NCBI GenBank assembly: GCA_020846275.1
Contig: JADLEG010000120.1
Location: forward strand, 1-35,686
DNA length: 35,686 nt
Origin: Alphaproteobacteria bacterium
Lineage (GTDB): Bacteria; Pseudomonadota; Alphaproteobacteria; JAEULC01
Direction of reading: 5' to 3'
Shown: piece by piece, positions 22,366 to 30,613 of the stretch
Layout: the number at the start of each line of letters is the position of its first letter
Position numbering within the stretch: the first letter of the stretch is position 1
Made by a program: the position numbers and the translations under genes
Notes under the pieces: model-generated
Told to the model about the DNA's origin: nothing
Database searches by the model: none
The model's input: the letters and a program-made list of their open reading frames with translations, nothing else

Positions 22366-23064
22366 TCAGTGATACTGCTCGACCTCGGCGAAGATTTTCT
22401 TCAGCGCATCGACGGTGAAGCCGGGCTTGCGGCAGGTCGCCATGATCGCGGCCTCGCGCTTGGCGATCAGCGCGATGGCCTTCAGCAGCTCCTTGACTTT
22501 GTCGACGGGGATCACCGCCGCGCCGTGGCGGTCGGCATGCACCAGGTCGCCGGACTTCACCACCATGCCCGACACGTTCACTTCCTTGCCGAAATCGACG
22601 ATGTCGGCATAGGCGTGCGAGGGCGTCAGCCGCGCGGCCAGGAACTGGAAGCCCGGCGCAACCGCGTGCAGATCGCGCACCCCGCCGCTGGTCACCACGC
22701 CCAGGCAGCCCAACGCCTGATGGATCGTGCTGTTGACCTCGCCCCAGAAGGCGCCGAAGCCGGCGCGCGCCCCGTCGAGGTCCTGGATCAAGACCACGCG
22801 CGGCGCCGGCACCGTCGTCAGGTATTCATAGTACTTCAAGCGCTTCTCGCGGCCCGGCCCGCCGGGTTGGGTCGAGCGCAGCGTAGCCGTGCAGGCGAAG
22901 CCGACCATCGACGGCAATTCGGGAAACGCGCAGAGCAGCGGTTCCTGGGTCCAGAACTGCGTGCGGTACTTGGCGTCGATCATCTCGAGCCCGTTGCAGA
23001 TCGACGGGGTGTCGAGCTTGGCGAGCGCGGCAAGATCCTCGGCGGATACGGAAGCGGCGGACAT
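22366..23064 (-). CDS. RraA-family protein (RraA / HMG-aldolase-like)
   Basis: The 232-residue protein has the RraA core: TPSICNGLEMID near the start, GEVNSTIHQALGCLGVVTSG, then GVRD and SGDLVHADRHGAAVIP. Family members are either regulators that inhibit RNase E (RraA) or metal-dependent aldolases/decarboxylases acting on 4-hydroxy-4-methyl-2-oxoglutarate or oxaloacetate. The R and D of GVRD and the D of GDLVHAD are the ligands and catalytic residues in the aldolases, and the longer length (RraA proper is about 160 residues) favours the enzyme. No pathway neighbours identify a substrate. Confidence 0.85.
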   Translation of the reverse strand: MSAASVSAEDLAALAKLDTPSICNGLEMIDAKYRTQFWTQEPLLCAFPELPSMVGFACTATLRSTQPGGPGREKRLKYYEYLTTVPAPRVVLIQDLDGARAGFGAFWGEVNSTIHQALGCLGVVTSGGVRDLHAVAPGFQFLAARLTPSHAYADIVDFGKEVNVSGMVVKSGDLVHADRHGAAVIPVDKVKELLKAIALIAKREAAIMATCRKPGFTVDALKKIFAEVEQYH

Positions 23065-23161
23065 CGGTTCTTCTCCTGGCGGATTTGCGGACCGGCGGGC
23101 ACTGTATCAATGCGCGCGGCCGGTGGACAGGCATCGCAGCCCCGTCTAGCGTGCGGCGCGC

Positions 23162-25525
23162 ATGAACGGGGAGCGACCGGACGACACCATTGGCGCCGCG
23201 GCGCGCATCGCGCGCGGCTCGCGGCTGCTGGCGTCCGGCCATGCCGAGGCGGCGCTGGCGGCGTTCCGCGCCGCCGCCGCCGGGCCGGCGGCGCTGCAGT
23301 CGATCGCCGAGGACGGGTTGGGCCGCGCCTGGCTGGCGCTCGACCAGCCGGAGCTTGCGCTCGCGCATTTCGACCGCGCCGTTGCCGCGCAGACAACGCC
23401 GCTCGCGACCATCCTCGCCGACCGAGCCTGGGCGCTGCTGCGCTTGGGTCGCGCCGACGGCGCGCTGGCGGCGGCCGATCAGGCGCTGGCCGGCAACCCG
23501 ACCGAGGCGCGGGCGCTGGCGGCGCGGGCGGAGGTTGCGTCAGCCCGGGGCGAGGGGGGCGCCTGGGCGCCGTCCCCACAGCCTGTGACGACTGCGCGGG
23601 CGGCCGAGCCGTTGGCGTCGGCCCTCGGCCAGATGCTCGTGGGCATCGCCTGGCGCAGCGACCGCCAGCCCGATCCGGCGCTCGCCGATCCGCCGGGCAC
23701 GCCAGGCGCCGATCGCTTCTCCGCTCCGCTCGACCCGTTCCTGCGCTACCTGGCGCCGTTCGGCGCGCGGCTGGTGGCGCTGCGCACGACCCCGGCCGAT
23801 CCGCGCACGCAGCTTCTGGCCTCGCGCGGCATCGTGATCGATCCTGGCGGCACGCAGGGCATGGACGACGCCGGCCTGGCCGCCATCATCGCCAACCTCG
23901 ACCTCGTGGTGGCGGTGGATTCGCGCGTCGCCGAGCTGGCGGGCCTGCTCGGCCGGCCGGCGATCGTGCTGCTGCCGACCGGCGTGATCGGGCGCTGGCC
24001 CCATGCCGCTGCCGCGCCGCACCGCCGCGCGCTGACCGTCCTGCGACAGGAGCAGCCGGGGGACTGGGATCCTGTCTTCCGCCGGGCCGCCGACCTTCTG
24101 GCCGGGCTGCTGCGCAAGCGCAAGCCGCCGGCGCCGGTCCGTCCGCCCAAGCCCGTCGCCGAACGGGCCGCCGCCGCCCTAGCGGAAGGCCATCGCCTGC
24201 ACGCGGCCGGCAACAGCGATGCGGCGGCGGACTCCTGGCGTCGCGCGCTCACGATCGATCCGGGGCTTGCCGCCGCCTGGGCCAATCTCGGCGTCGCGAT
24301 GCGCATCGCGCAAGAGCCCGAAGCGGCGATCGTCTGCTATCGCCAGGCGCTGGGGCTCGGCGGCGCGGCGGCGGGCACGCTCGGCAACCTCGGCAACGCG
24401 CTGAAGGACCTGGACCGGCTCGACGAGGCGGTCGCGATTCACCAGAAGTCCGTCGCGCTGGAGCCGCAGAAGGCCGGCGGGTTCCAGAACCTCGGCATCG
24501 CGCTGCGCCAGGCCGGGCGCTACCGCGAGGCGATCGCCGCCTTCGACCGCGCGCTGGCGATCGATCCCAGGCTGCATACGGTGCGCTGGGACCAGGCGCT
24601 CGCCAGGCTGCATACCGGCGACTTCGCCGGCGGCTGGCCGCTCTACGAATCGCGCTGGGACATCGGCGACCTGGTCATGCCGAATCTGGCGGCGGCGCTG
24701 TGGGATGGCGGGCCGCTGGACGGCAAGACCATCCTGCTGCACAGCGAGCAGGGCTTCGGCGACGCCATCCAATGCGTGCGCTATGCGCAGGCGCTGAAGC
24801 AGCGCGGCGCCGCCCGCGTGGTCTTGGACTGCAAGCCGCCGCTCGTGCGCCTGTTCCAGACCGCGCCCGGCGTGGATGCGATCGTGCCGCGCGGCGCGGG
24901 CCTGCCGCCGCACGACCTGCACTGTCCGCTCAACAGCCTGCCCGGCCGGTTCGGCACTGACACGACGAACATTCCCGGCGCGATCCCGTTCCTGCGCGCA
25001 CCGGCCAACGGCGTCGACAAGTTCCGGCCCTCGCTGGCGCTGGCCGGGACGCGGCTGAAGGTCGGCATCGTGTGGTCGGGCAGCGTGACCTTCAAGGACA
25101 ACCACCACCGCGCCACCACCCTCGCGCGGTTCCTGCGCCATTTCGGCCTGGCCGAGGTCTGCCTATTCAGCCTGCAGAAAGGGCCGCCGGAGGCCGAACT
25201 CAAGGCGCTGGGCGCCGACACGCCGCTGGTCGACCTAGCGCCGCTGATCGAGGATTTCGCCGACACGGCATCGGCGATCGGCGCGCTCGACCTGGTGCTG
25301 ATGACCGACAGCTCGGTCGCGCATCTCGCCGGGGCGCTGGGGACGCCGGTCTGGGTGCTGCTGCCGTTTCACGCGCACTGGCTTTGGCTGGAGAACGACC
25401 GCGACACGACGCCCTGGTATCCCTCAATGCGCTTCTTCCGCCAGCCGTCACCCAACGACTGGGAAGCGCCGTTCGCGCGCGCGGCGGACGAACTTCTAGC
25501 GCTGGCGAAGCGGCAAAATCGCTAG
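23162..25525 (+). CDS. TPR and GT9 (heptosyltransferase-like) protein with internal duplication
   Basis: The 787-residue protein contains TPR helices at about 18-125 and again at 335-500 (AWANLGVAMRIAQEPEAAIV; FQNLGIALRQAGRYREAIAA). Each block is followed by a glycosyltransferase-9-like segment. The second (about 520-787) is complete: HSEQGFGDAIQCVRYAQAL, VGIVWSG (634-640) and MTDSSVAHLAGALG (714-727). The first (about 158-317) is shorter and degenerate: VGIAWRS and AVDSRVAELAGLLG, lacking the conserved His. Both end DW-x2-x-F-RAAD. The order suggests duplication of a TPR-GT9 unit. Such proteins occur in polysaccharide or glycoprotein assembly; the acceptor is unknown. No strong Shine-Dalgarno precedes the ATG. 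Confidence 0.83.
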   Translation: MNGERPDDTIGAAARIARGSRLLASGHAEAALAAFRAAAAGPAALQSIAEDGLGRAWLALDQPELALAHFDRAVAAQTTPLATILADRAWALLRLGRADGALAAADQALAGNPTEARALAARAEVASARGEGGAWAPSPQPVTTARAAEPLASALGQMLVGIAWRSDRQPDPALADPPGTPGADRFSAPLDPFLRYLAPFGARLVALRTTPADPRTQLLASRGIVIDPGGTQGMDDAGLAAIIANLDLVVAVDSRVAELAGLLGRPAIVLLPTGVIGRWPHAAAAPHRRALTVLRQEQPGDWDPVFRRAADLLAGLLRKRKPPAPVRPPKPVAERAAAALAEGHRLHAAGNSDAAADSWRRALTIDPGLAAAWANLGVAMRIAQEPEAAIVCYRQALGLGGAAAGTLGNLGNALKDLDRLDEAVAIHQKSVALEPQKAGGFQNLGIALRQAGRYREAIAAFDRALAIDPRLHTVRWDQALARLHTGDFAGGWPLYESRWDIGDLVMPNLAAALWDGGPLDGKTILLHSEQGFGDAIQCVRYAQALKQRGAARVVLDCKPPLVRLFQTAPGVDAIVPRGAGLPPHDLHCPLNSLPGRFGTDTTNIPGAIPFLRAPANGVDKFRPSLALAGTRLKVGIVWSGSVTFKDNHHRATTLARFLRHFGLAEVCLFSLQKGPPEAELKALGADTPLVDLAPLIEDFADTASAIGALDLVLMTDSSVAHLAGALGTPVWVLLPFHAHWLWLENDRDTTPWYPSMRFFRQPSPNDWEAPFARAADELLALAKRQNR

Positions 25526-25689
25526 TGTCCCGATTCCGAAGTTCGTCCGTGTTTGCGACGCACGCTGTACGAACTTTGGAATCGAAAAGGACACGAGTAA
25601 CTATTTCAAGTCTAGTGCCCCTTTGGAACCCGACGTTCGCCTCCGGTCTTGCGATCAAGCGATGGCGAACTTCGGGTTCGGGGCACTAG
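25522..25689. repeat. two tandem imperfect palindromes with CTAG ends
   Basis: Palindrome A has its left arm at 25525-25546 and right arm at 25569-25594 (GATTCCGAAGTTCGT against ACGAACTTTGGAATC). Palindrome B has its left arm at 25612-25641 and right arm at 25664-25689 (ends CTAGTGCCCC / GGGGCACTAG, inner GAACCCGACGTTCGCC). The arms of A and B resemble each other (CCGAAGTTCG core), so they are two copies of one element. The stop codon of the TPR-GT gene and that of higA lie in the terminal CTAG sequences. It fills the gap between those two genes. Confidence 0.7.
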
Positions 25690-26063
25690 GCGGCGTCCTT
25701 GCGTGTCGGCCGGATCAGAACCTCGGCGGGAATGCCGAGCTTCGCGTGCAGGCGGCGGATCATGCCGATCGACAAGGCACGTTTGCGATTGAGTACCTCG
25801 ACGACCCTCGCCCGCGTGCCGATGATCGGCTCCAAGTCCTTGCGCGTCAGACCTTGCTGTTCCATGCGAAACTTGATTGCCTCGATCGGGTCGGGCGCAT
25901 CCATCGGGAGATGCTTCTCCTCGTACGCATCAATCAACGTCGCCAGTACATCAAGTCGGTCGCCCTTGGGCGTCCCGCCCTTTGCGCCCCAGAGGCGCTC
26001 AATCTCTGCCAAAGCCGCCTCATAGTCTTGCTCCGTCCTAATCGGCCTTACCTCAGTCCTCAT
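25686..26063 (-). CDS. higA: antitoxin HigA, XRE-type
   Basis: The 125-residue protein has the HigA layout seen with HigB toxins: an N-terminal region RTEQDYEAALAEIERLWGAK and a C-terminal helix-turn-helix, IEAIKFRMEQQGLTRKDLEP, then IIGTRARVVEVLNRKRALSI. It neutralises the toxin and represses the operon. Its start lies 11 bases inside the toxin gene, so translation is coupled. The toxin-first gene order is typical of higBA. Its stop codon is within the right arm of the adjacent palindromic repeat. Confidence 0.92.
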   Translation of the reverse strand: MRTEVRPIRTEQDYEAALAEIERLWGAKGGTPKGDRLDVLATLIDAYEEKHLPMDAPDPIEAIKFRMEQQGLTRKDLEPIIGTRARVVEVLNRKRALSIGMIRRLHAKLGIPAEVLIRPTRKDAA

Positions 26064-26376
26064 GCTGCACCTTTCGCACATCGATCCGATCATAGTCGCG
26101 GTGCGTCCCGAGCCACTTGATCCAGACGATGGCCTTCTCGTAGTCCACCGCAACGACCAGCCGGTAGTCGTTCGCCTTTATATTGAACACCACCCTGTCG
26201 GCCGTCACGATACTCGCTGTAGCATATTTCCGCTTCACGTCGGCGGAACTGGCCCAATCGGCCTTGCGAACCTCGCCATACCAGGCGTCCAGCGCCGCTT
26301 TGAGTGCGTGATGATCGGGCCTGCCGGTACGCGAGGCCACGAACCTTTGCAAGGTGCGCCGGGCGATGATCCGCAT
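26053..26376 (-). CDS. higB: toxin HigB, mRNA interferase
   Basis: The 107-residue protein is a RelE-superfamily HigB: MRIIARRTLQRF at the start, WYGEVRKADWASSADVKRKY, then VFNIKANDYRLVVAVDYEKA and KWLGTHRDYDRID. It cuts mRNA on translating ribosomes and is bound by HigA. The start is fixed by strong family similarity. Only six bases separate the -10 sequence from the ATG and there is no Shine-Dalgarno, so the mRNA is predicted to be leaderless. It overlaps higA by 11 bases. Confidence 0.93.
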   Translation of the reverse strand: MRIIARRTLQRFVASRTGRPDHHALKAALDAWYGEVRKADWASSADVKRKYATASIVTADRVVFNIKANDYRLVVAVDYEKAIVWIKWLGTHRDYDRIDVRKVQHED

Positions 26377-26382
26377 GGGGAG

Positions 26383-26413
26383 ATTGTATCTTGCTCCCAA
26401 AATGGGATCAAGA
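26383..26413 (-). promoter_or_regulatory. higBA promoter with operator in the spacer
   Basis: On the minus strand TTGATC (26406-26411) and TACAAT (26383-26388) are 17 bases apart. The imperfect palindrome CTTGATCCC-ATTTT-GGGAGCAAG (26390-26412, eight of nine pairs) covers the -35 and the spacer, so a bound HigA dimer would block the polymerase. The expected transcription start coincides with the A of the higB ATG. Confidence 0.7.
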
Positions 26414-26503
26414 AGCTTCTTTGCGCGACCTTGCGCGGCTTTTGACCCCCTGTCGGCGCTCTGGTAGGGAGGCGCCGCTTCACCAGGACGGATCGAGCGA
26501 TCA

Positions 26504-26914
26504 ATGCGCACTGCCACCGACAGACTGATCAAAACCTACTACGACCGCTTCAACGCGCGGGACGTGGATGGATTCCTGGCGCTGCTGAGCCCCGGCGTCG
26601 TGCACGACATCAGCCAGGGCGGCAGCGAGAAGGGCAGGCCGGCCTTCCGCCGGTTCATGCTGCACATGAACGACTGCTACGCGGAGAAGGTGCGCAACCT
26701 GGCGGTGATGACATCGCCGGACGGCAGCCGCGCGGCGGCCGAGTTCGACCTCGACGGGACCTATCGCAGGACCGACGGCAAGCTGCCCAAGGCGAAGGGC
26801 CAGCGCTATCGGCTGCGCGTCGGCGCGTTCTTCGTCATCCGGCGCGGCAAGATCGCACGCGTGTCCAACCACTACAACATGAACGACTGGCTGCGGCAGG
26901 TCGGCGCAAGGTGA
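26504..26914 (+). CDS. SnoaL-like / NTF2-fold protein
   Basis: The 136-residue protein fits the SnoaL-like cone fold: an opening helix pair LIKTYYDRFNARDVDGFLAL, VVHDISQGGSEKG, then RAAAEFDLDGTYRRTD and YRLRVGAFFVIRRGKIARVS. The family includes ketosteroid-isomerase-like enzymes and non-enzymatic small-molecule binding proteins, and substrate cannot be inferred. The gene starts about 127 bases from the divergent higB start. Its last four bases overlap the start of the GNAT gene (GTGA), so the two are co-translated and may act together. Confidence 0.78.
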   Translation: MRTATDRLIKTYYDRFNARDVDGFLALLSPGVVHDISQGGSEKGRPAFRRFMLHMNDCYAEKVRNLAVMTSPDGSRAAAEFDLDGTYRRTDGKLPKAKGQRYRLRVGAFFVIRRGKIARVSNHYNMNDWLRQVGAR

Positions 26915-27510
26915 GCCTGCGGATCGTCCGGCTGCGCGGCTCGGAGATCGTCGCCCGCCAGGACGACCTGGCGCGGCTGCGCATCGAGGTATTCCGCGAC
27001 TGGCCCTATCTCTACGACGGCGACCGGGAATACGAGAAGGGCTACATCCGCACCTATGTCGACGCGACCGACTCGGTGCTGATCGCGGCGTTCGACGGCG
27101 ACCGCGTGGTCGGCGCCTCCACCGCGCTGCCGATGACGCAGGCGATGGACGCGTGCGCGGCGCCGTTCGCCGCGGCCGGCTACGACCTCGAGCGCATCTT
27201 CTACTTCGGCGAGTCGGTGCTGCTGAAGCCCTACCGCGGGCAAGGCGTGGGGGTGCGCTTCTTCGAGGAGCGCGAGGCGGCGGCGCTGACCCATCCGGGA
27301 ATCGACGTCACGGCGTTCTGCGCCGTCGAGCGTCCGTCGGACCATCCGTTGCGGCCGCGCGACTACGTGCCGCTGGACGCGTTCTGGGGACGGCGCGGCT
27401 ACGTCAAGCATCGCGAACTGGTCGCGCGTTTCCGCTGGCGCGATATCGATCAGGATCGCGACACCGACAAGACGCTGTCCTTCTGGTTGAAGCGCCACTC
27501 CCCGCGCTGA
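26911..27510 (+). CDS. GNAT-family N-acetyltransferase
   Basis: The 199-residue protein has the acetyl-CoA-binding motif A of GNAT enzymes at YRGQGVGVRFFEEREAAALT, preceded by the strand IFYFGESVLLKP. The early segment LARLRIEVFRDWPYLYDGD, then EYEKGYIRTY is a recurring N-terminal pattern of a bacterial GNAT subgroup; the late RPRDYVPLDAFWGRRGY is also typical. The acceptor is unknown. It starts at a GTG that overlaps the stop of the SnoaL-like gene. Confidence 0.85.
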   Translation: MSLRIVRLRGSEIVARQDDLARLRIEVFRDWPYLYDGDREYEKGYIRTYVDATDSVLIAAFDGDRVVGASTALPMTQAMDACAAPFAAAGYDLERIFYFGESVLLKPYRGQGVGVRFFEEREAAALTHPGIDVTAFCAVERPSDHPLRPRDYVPLDAFWGRRGYVKHRELVARFRWRDIDQDRDTDKTLSFWLKRHSPR

Positions 27511-27536
27511 CAGTTTTTGCGCGATTCCGGCTGGTT

Positions 27537-27566
27537 TTGACAAATTCTGCCATCGTGGCGTAGCCT
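27537..27566 (+). promoter_or_regulatory. candidate promoter of the deoR-led catabolic operon
   Basis: A perfect -35 TTGACA (27537-27542) is followed after 18 bases by a weak TAGCCT (27561-27566). The weak -10 fits a regulated promoter. It is located 30 bases upstream of the DeoR-type gene and after the GNAT stop codon. Confidence 0.4.
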
Positions 27567-27592
27567 TCCCCGCAAGGGGGAGAGAAAACGCC

Positions 27593-28420
27593 ATGGCGGG
27601 CGCAACCGAGGCGCAACGCGATGCCGGCCGGGATCTGATCCCGGCGCAGCGCCGCGCGCTGATCCTCGATCTGATCCGCGACGGCAACGGCGCCTCGATC
27701 GCGCTGCTGGCCGAGCGCCTCGCCGCGTCGGAATCGACCGTGCGCCGCGACCTCGACTACCTGACCGAGCAGGGCTACATCGAACGCAGCCATGGCGGCG
27801 CGATGGTCAAGGGGGCGGCCAACACCACCTTCGAGCCGCAATACGAGATCGGCTCGCGCACGCAGCACGCCGAGAAGGCAGCGATCGGCGCGGCCGCGGC
27901 CGCGCTGGTCGCGCCCGGGCAGAGCGTGATCTTCGACTCGTCCTCGACCGTGCTCGAGGCCGCGCGCGCCGTTGCCCAGCGCGCGCCGCGCATCACCGCC
28001 GTCACCAACGACCTCAACATCGCCGGCGCGCTTGCGGGCCAGGCGGCGATCCGCCTGATCGTTCCGGGCGGCACGCTGCGCCCCGGCTCCTTCACCCTGG
28101 TCGGCGAGCCGGGCGCGGATTTCTTCGCGGGGTTGCATGTCGATCTCGCCTTCATCGGCATCCAGGCCCTCTCGGGACTGCGGCTGGCGGATTCGTCGAT
28201 CGAGATCGCGGCGATGAAGCGGCGCATGATCGACGCCGCGCGCGAAGTCATGCTGCTGGCGGATTCCTCGAAGTTCCAGGAGACCTCGTTCCGCGAGGTG
28301 TGCGGCGTCGAGCGCATGGCGCGGCTGATCACCGACGACCGGCTGGCCGCGCGCGAGCGCCGGGCGCTGGAGAAGGCGGGCGTGACGGTGACCGCGGTCG
28401 CCGCGGGGCCGCGACGGTGA
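27593..28420 (+). CDS. DeoR/GlpR-family transcriptional regulator
   Basis: The 275-residue protein has the DeoR helix-turn-helix signature (IALLAERLAASESTVRRDLD at about 36-55, then LTEQGYIERSHGG) and the C-terminal sugar-phosphate sensor domain (SVIFDSSSTVLEAAR; TNDLNIAGAL; LADSSKFQETSF). DeoR proteins usually repress sugar-catabolic operons and release DNA on binding a phosphorylated intermediate. It is the first gene of a long plus-strand cluster and overlaps the kinase gene by four bases (GTGA), so a phosphorylated acid sugar is a plausible effector. GGGGGAGAG precedes the ATG. Confidence 0.92.
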   Translation: MAGATEAQRDAGRDLIPAQRRALILDLIRDGNGASIALLAERLAASESTVRRDLDYLTEQGYIERSHGGAMVKGAANTTFEPQYEIGSRTQHAEKAAIGAAAAALVAPGQSVIFDSSSTVLEAARAVAQRAPRITAVTNDLNIAGALAGQAAIRLIVPGGTLRPGSFTLVGEPGADFFAGLHVDLAFIGIQALSGLRLADSSIEIAAMKRRMIDAAREVMLLADSSKFQETSFREVCGVERMARLITDDRLAARERRALEKAGVTVTAVAAGPRR

Positions 28421-29589
28421 TCGCGCCGTTGACCAAGCCAATGATCCGATCGGCCGGCGCGCCACGGCGGCCGGGTGGCGCGGCGCTGCCGGTCGGGCTG
28501 ATCGCCGACGACCTGACCGGCGCGCTGGACGCGGCAGCGCCGTTCGCGCGGCGCGATGCGCCGGTCGCGGTCCTGCACCGCATCGCGCGGTCGCGCAGCT
28601 CCTTCGCCCTCGACGCCGGCACGCGGGGTGCGAGCGAGACCGAGGCCGAAGCCGCCGCCGCGCAATCCGCCGGGCTTCTGCGCGGCGTGCACACCGCCTT
28701 CCGCAAGATCGACTCGCTGTTGCGCGGCCATCCGGCCGCGGAGATCGCCGTGACCGCCCAGGCCGGGCGCTTCGCCAGCGTCGTCGTCGCCCCCGCGTTT
28801 CCGGCGCAGGGACGGATCACGCTGCAAGGCCGGCAATATGTCCGCCACGCCGACGACACCTACCGGCTGATCGATGTCGACCTCCGGCTCGAGCTCGCCG
28901 CGCGCGGGATGCCGGTCCGCGTGCTACCCGGCATCGGCGCGATGGAGGGGGCGGGCGTTTTCCTGTGCGATGCGGAATACGACGCCGACCTGGACGCGAT
29001 CGCCGCGGCGCGCGAGCGGTTGCGATCGCCTGTGCTTTGGTGCGGCAGCAGCGGCCTGGCGCGCGCCCTGGCCGGCCCGGTTGGGCCGGTTTCGACGCCG
29101 GCCGGGCCCTGCCTGGGCATCGTCGGCAGCCGGCACCCGGCGAGCCTCGATGAGGCCGCCATGCTGCGCGCGGCCGATCCCGGCGCCGTGGTCGAGCTCG
29201 CCGACGTCGGGTTCGTCGCCCAAATCACCGACCTCGCGCGCATGCGGATGGCGCGTGGGCTTTCCGTCCTGATCGCGCTGCGCCTGCCGCCGGTGCCGGC
29301 GGCCGAGGCGGCCCACGTCCTGGGCGTCCTGGCGCGCGCGGCGCTTGACCTTGGCCCGGCGGCGCTTTTTGCCAGTGGCGGGGACACGCTGGCCGCGCTG
29401 CGCGACGCGGCCGGTGCCGATCGGTTGGAGGTGATCGGCGAGGCCGCCGCGGGCATACCCGTGTCGCGCCTGGTGGGCGGGCGCTGGAATGACATGCCGG
29501 TTGTCTCGAAGTCCGGCGCGTTCGCCGGCGCCGAGATCATGGCGCAGATTTTCGTGGCACCGAAGGAGAAGAGACGTGCGCGCGCGTAG
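28417..29589 (+). CDS. four-carbon acid sugar kinase family (DUF1537)
   Basis: The 390-residue protein has the DUF1537 motifs: GLIADDLTGALDAA (27-40), FRKIDSLLRGH (96-106), the VVAPAFPAQGR segment, and the C-terminal nucleotide-binding FASGGDTLAALRD. Characterised members phosphorylate D-threonate, D-erythronate or 2-oxo-tetronates at the 4-hydroxyl. Pairing with the PdxA2-like dehydrogenase directly downstream resembles the D-threonate pathway. The GTG start overlaps the DeoR stop codon (GTGA); an ATG eight codons later is the alternative. Confidence 0.9.
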   Translation: MIAPLTKPMIRSAGAPRRPGGAALPVGLIADDLTGALDAAAPFARRDAPVAVLHRIARSRSSFALDAGTRGASETEAEAAAAQSAGLLRGVHTAFRKIDSLLRGHPAAEIAVTAQAGRFASVVVAPAFPAQGRITLQGRQYVRHADDTYRLIDVDLRLELAARGMPVRVLPGIGAMEGAGVFLCDAEYDADLDAIAAARERLRSPVLWCGSSGLARALAGPVGPVSTPAGPCLGIVGSRHPASLDEAAMLRAADPGAVVELADVGFVAQITDLARMRMARGLSVLIALRLPPVPAAEAAHVLGVLARAALDLGPAALFASGGDTLAALRDAAGADRLEVIGEAAAGIPVSRLVGGRWNDMPVVSKSGAFAGAEIMAQIFVAPKEKRRARA

Positions 29590-30613
29590 GCCTCGCATTG
29601 CATTGACGATGGGCGATCCCGCCGGGGTTGGCCCGGAACTGTGCCTGAAGGCGACCGCGCGGCTGGCGCCGCGGGTTCGGGCGGGCGAGCTGGAGCTGGT
29701 GACGATCGGCTCCGCCGCCGCGATCGACGAGGCGCGCGAGCGCCTTATCGCCAAGGGGCAGCGGCGATACGCGCCGCAGCTCGAGCTGATCGAGGCGACG
29801 CCGAGCCAGGCGCCTGTGCGGTACGGCGAAACCAGCGCCGAGGCCGGGCGCCAGGCGTTCCGCGCGATCGAGTCCGCGATCGGGCTGGCGATGAAGGGCG
29901 AGATCGACGCCATTGCCACCGCGCCGATCAGCAAGGAGGCGATCAACGCCGCCGGGTTCCACTATGCCGGCCATACCGAGATCCTGGCCGACCTGACCAA
30001 GAGCAAGGGCTCGGTCTTGATGCTGGTGCATGACCGGCTGCGTGTCAGCCACGTCTCCGCGCACGTGCCGCTCGCCAAGGCGACGTCGCTGGTGACGCCC
30101 GAGCGCCTGACCTACGTGATCGAGCTGACGCATGACGCGCTGCGCCGCCTCGGCTTCAAGAAGCCCAAGCTCGGCATCGCCGCGATCAATCCGCATGCCG
30201 GCGAAGGCGGCATGTTCGGGCGCGAGGATATCGACATCGTGACGCCGGTGATCGAGCGATTCCGGTCCCAGGGCATGAACATCGCCGGGCCGGTGCCGGG
30301 CGACACGGTGTTCGTCAAGGCGCTGGGCGGGCAGTTCGACGGCGTCGTCGCGATGTTCCACGACCAGGGCCACGTCGCGGTCAAGCTGCTGGGGTTCAAG
30401 ATCGACCGCCGCACCGGCAAGTGGGTGGGACTGAGCGGCGTCAACATCACCCTCGGCCTGCCGATCGTTCGCACCTCGGTCGACCACGGCACCGCGTTCG
30501 ACATCGCCGGCAAGGGCATCGCCAATCCGCAGAGCATGATGGAGGCGATCGACCTGGGCGTTCGCCTGTCGGCCGCCCGCCGCGCCGCCAGGGGAAGGAA
30601 GACATCCGCATGA
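29576..30613 (+). CDS. PdxA2-like 4-phospho-acid-sugar dehydrogenase
   Basis: The 345-residue protein belongs to the PdxA family: ALTMGDPAGVGPELCLKA (9-26), ATAPISKEAINAAG, GHTEIL, and metal-binding His163 (SAHVPL), His207 (NPHAGE) and His262 (FHDQGH), which match His166, His211 and His266 of E. coli PdxA. In DUF1537 clusters PdxA2 oxidises and decarboxylates D-threonate 4-phosphate to dihydroxyacetone phosphate. The neighbouring kinase favours this catabolic role over vitamin B6 synthesis, though the sequence cannot exclude the latter. The GTG start lies 14 bases before the kinase stop codon ends, with GGAG upstream. Confidence 0.9.
   Translation: MRARRPRIALTMGDPAGVGPELCLKATARLAPRVRAGELELVTIGSAAAIDEARERLIAKGQRRYAPQLELIEATPSQAPVRYGETSAEAGRQAFRAIESAIGLAMKGEIDAIATAPISKEAINAAGFHYAGHTEILADLTKSKGSVLMLVHDRLRVSHVSAHVPLAKATSLVTPERLTYVIELTHDALRRLGFKKPKLGIAAINPHAGEGGMFGREDIDIVTPVIERFRSQGMNIAGPVPGDTVFVKALGGQFDGVVAMFHDQGHVAVKLLGFKIDRRTGKWVGLSGVNITLGLPIVRTSVDHGTAFDIAGKGIANPQSMMEAIDLGVRLSAARRAARGRKTSA

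Noticed and set aside
25522..25689. Insertion sequence or attL/attR site next to higBA
   Set aside because: No transposase, integrase or tRNA gene is present and the palindromes lack flanking direct repeats, so a complete mobile element is not supported.
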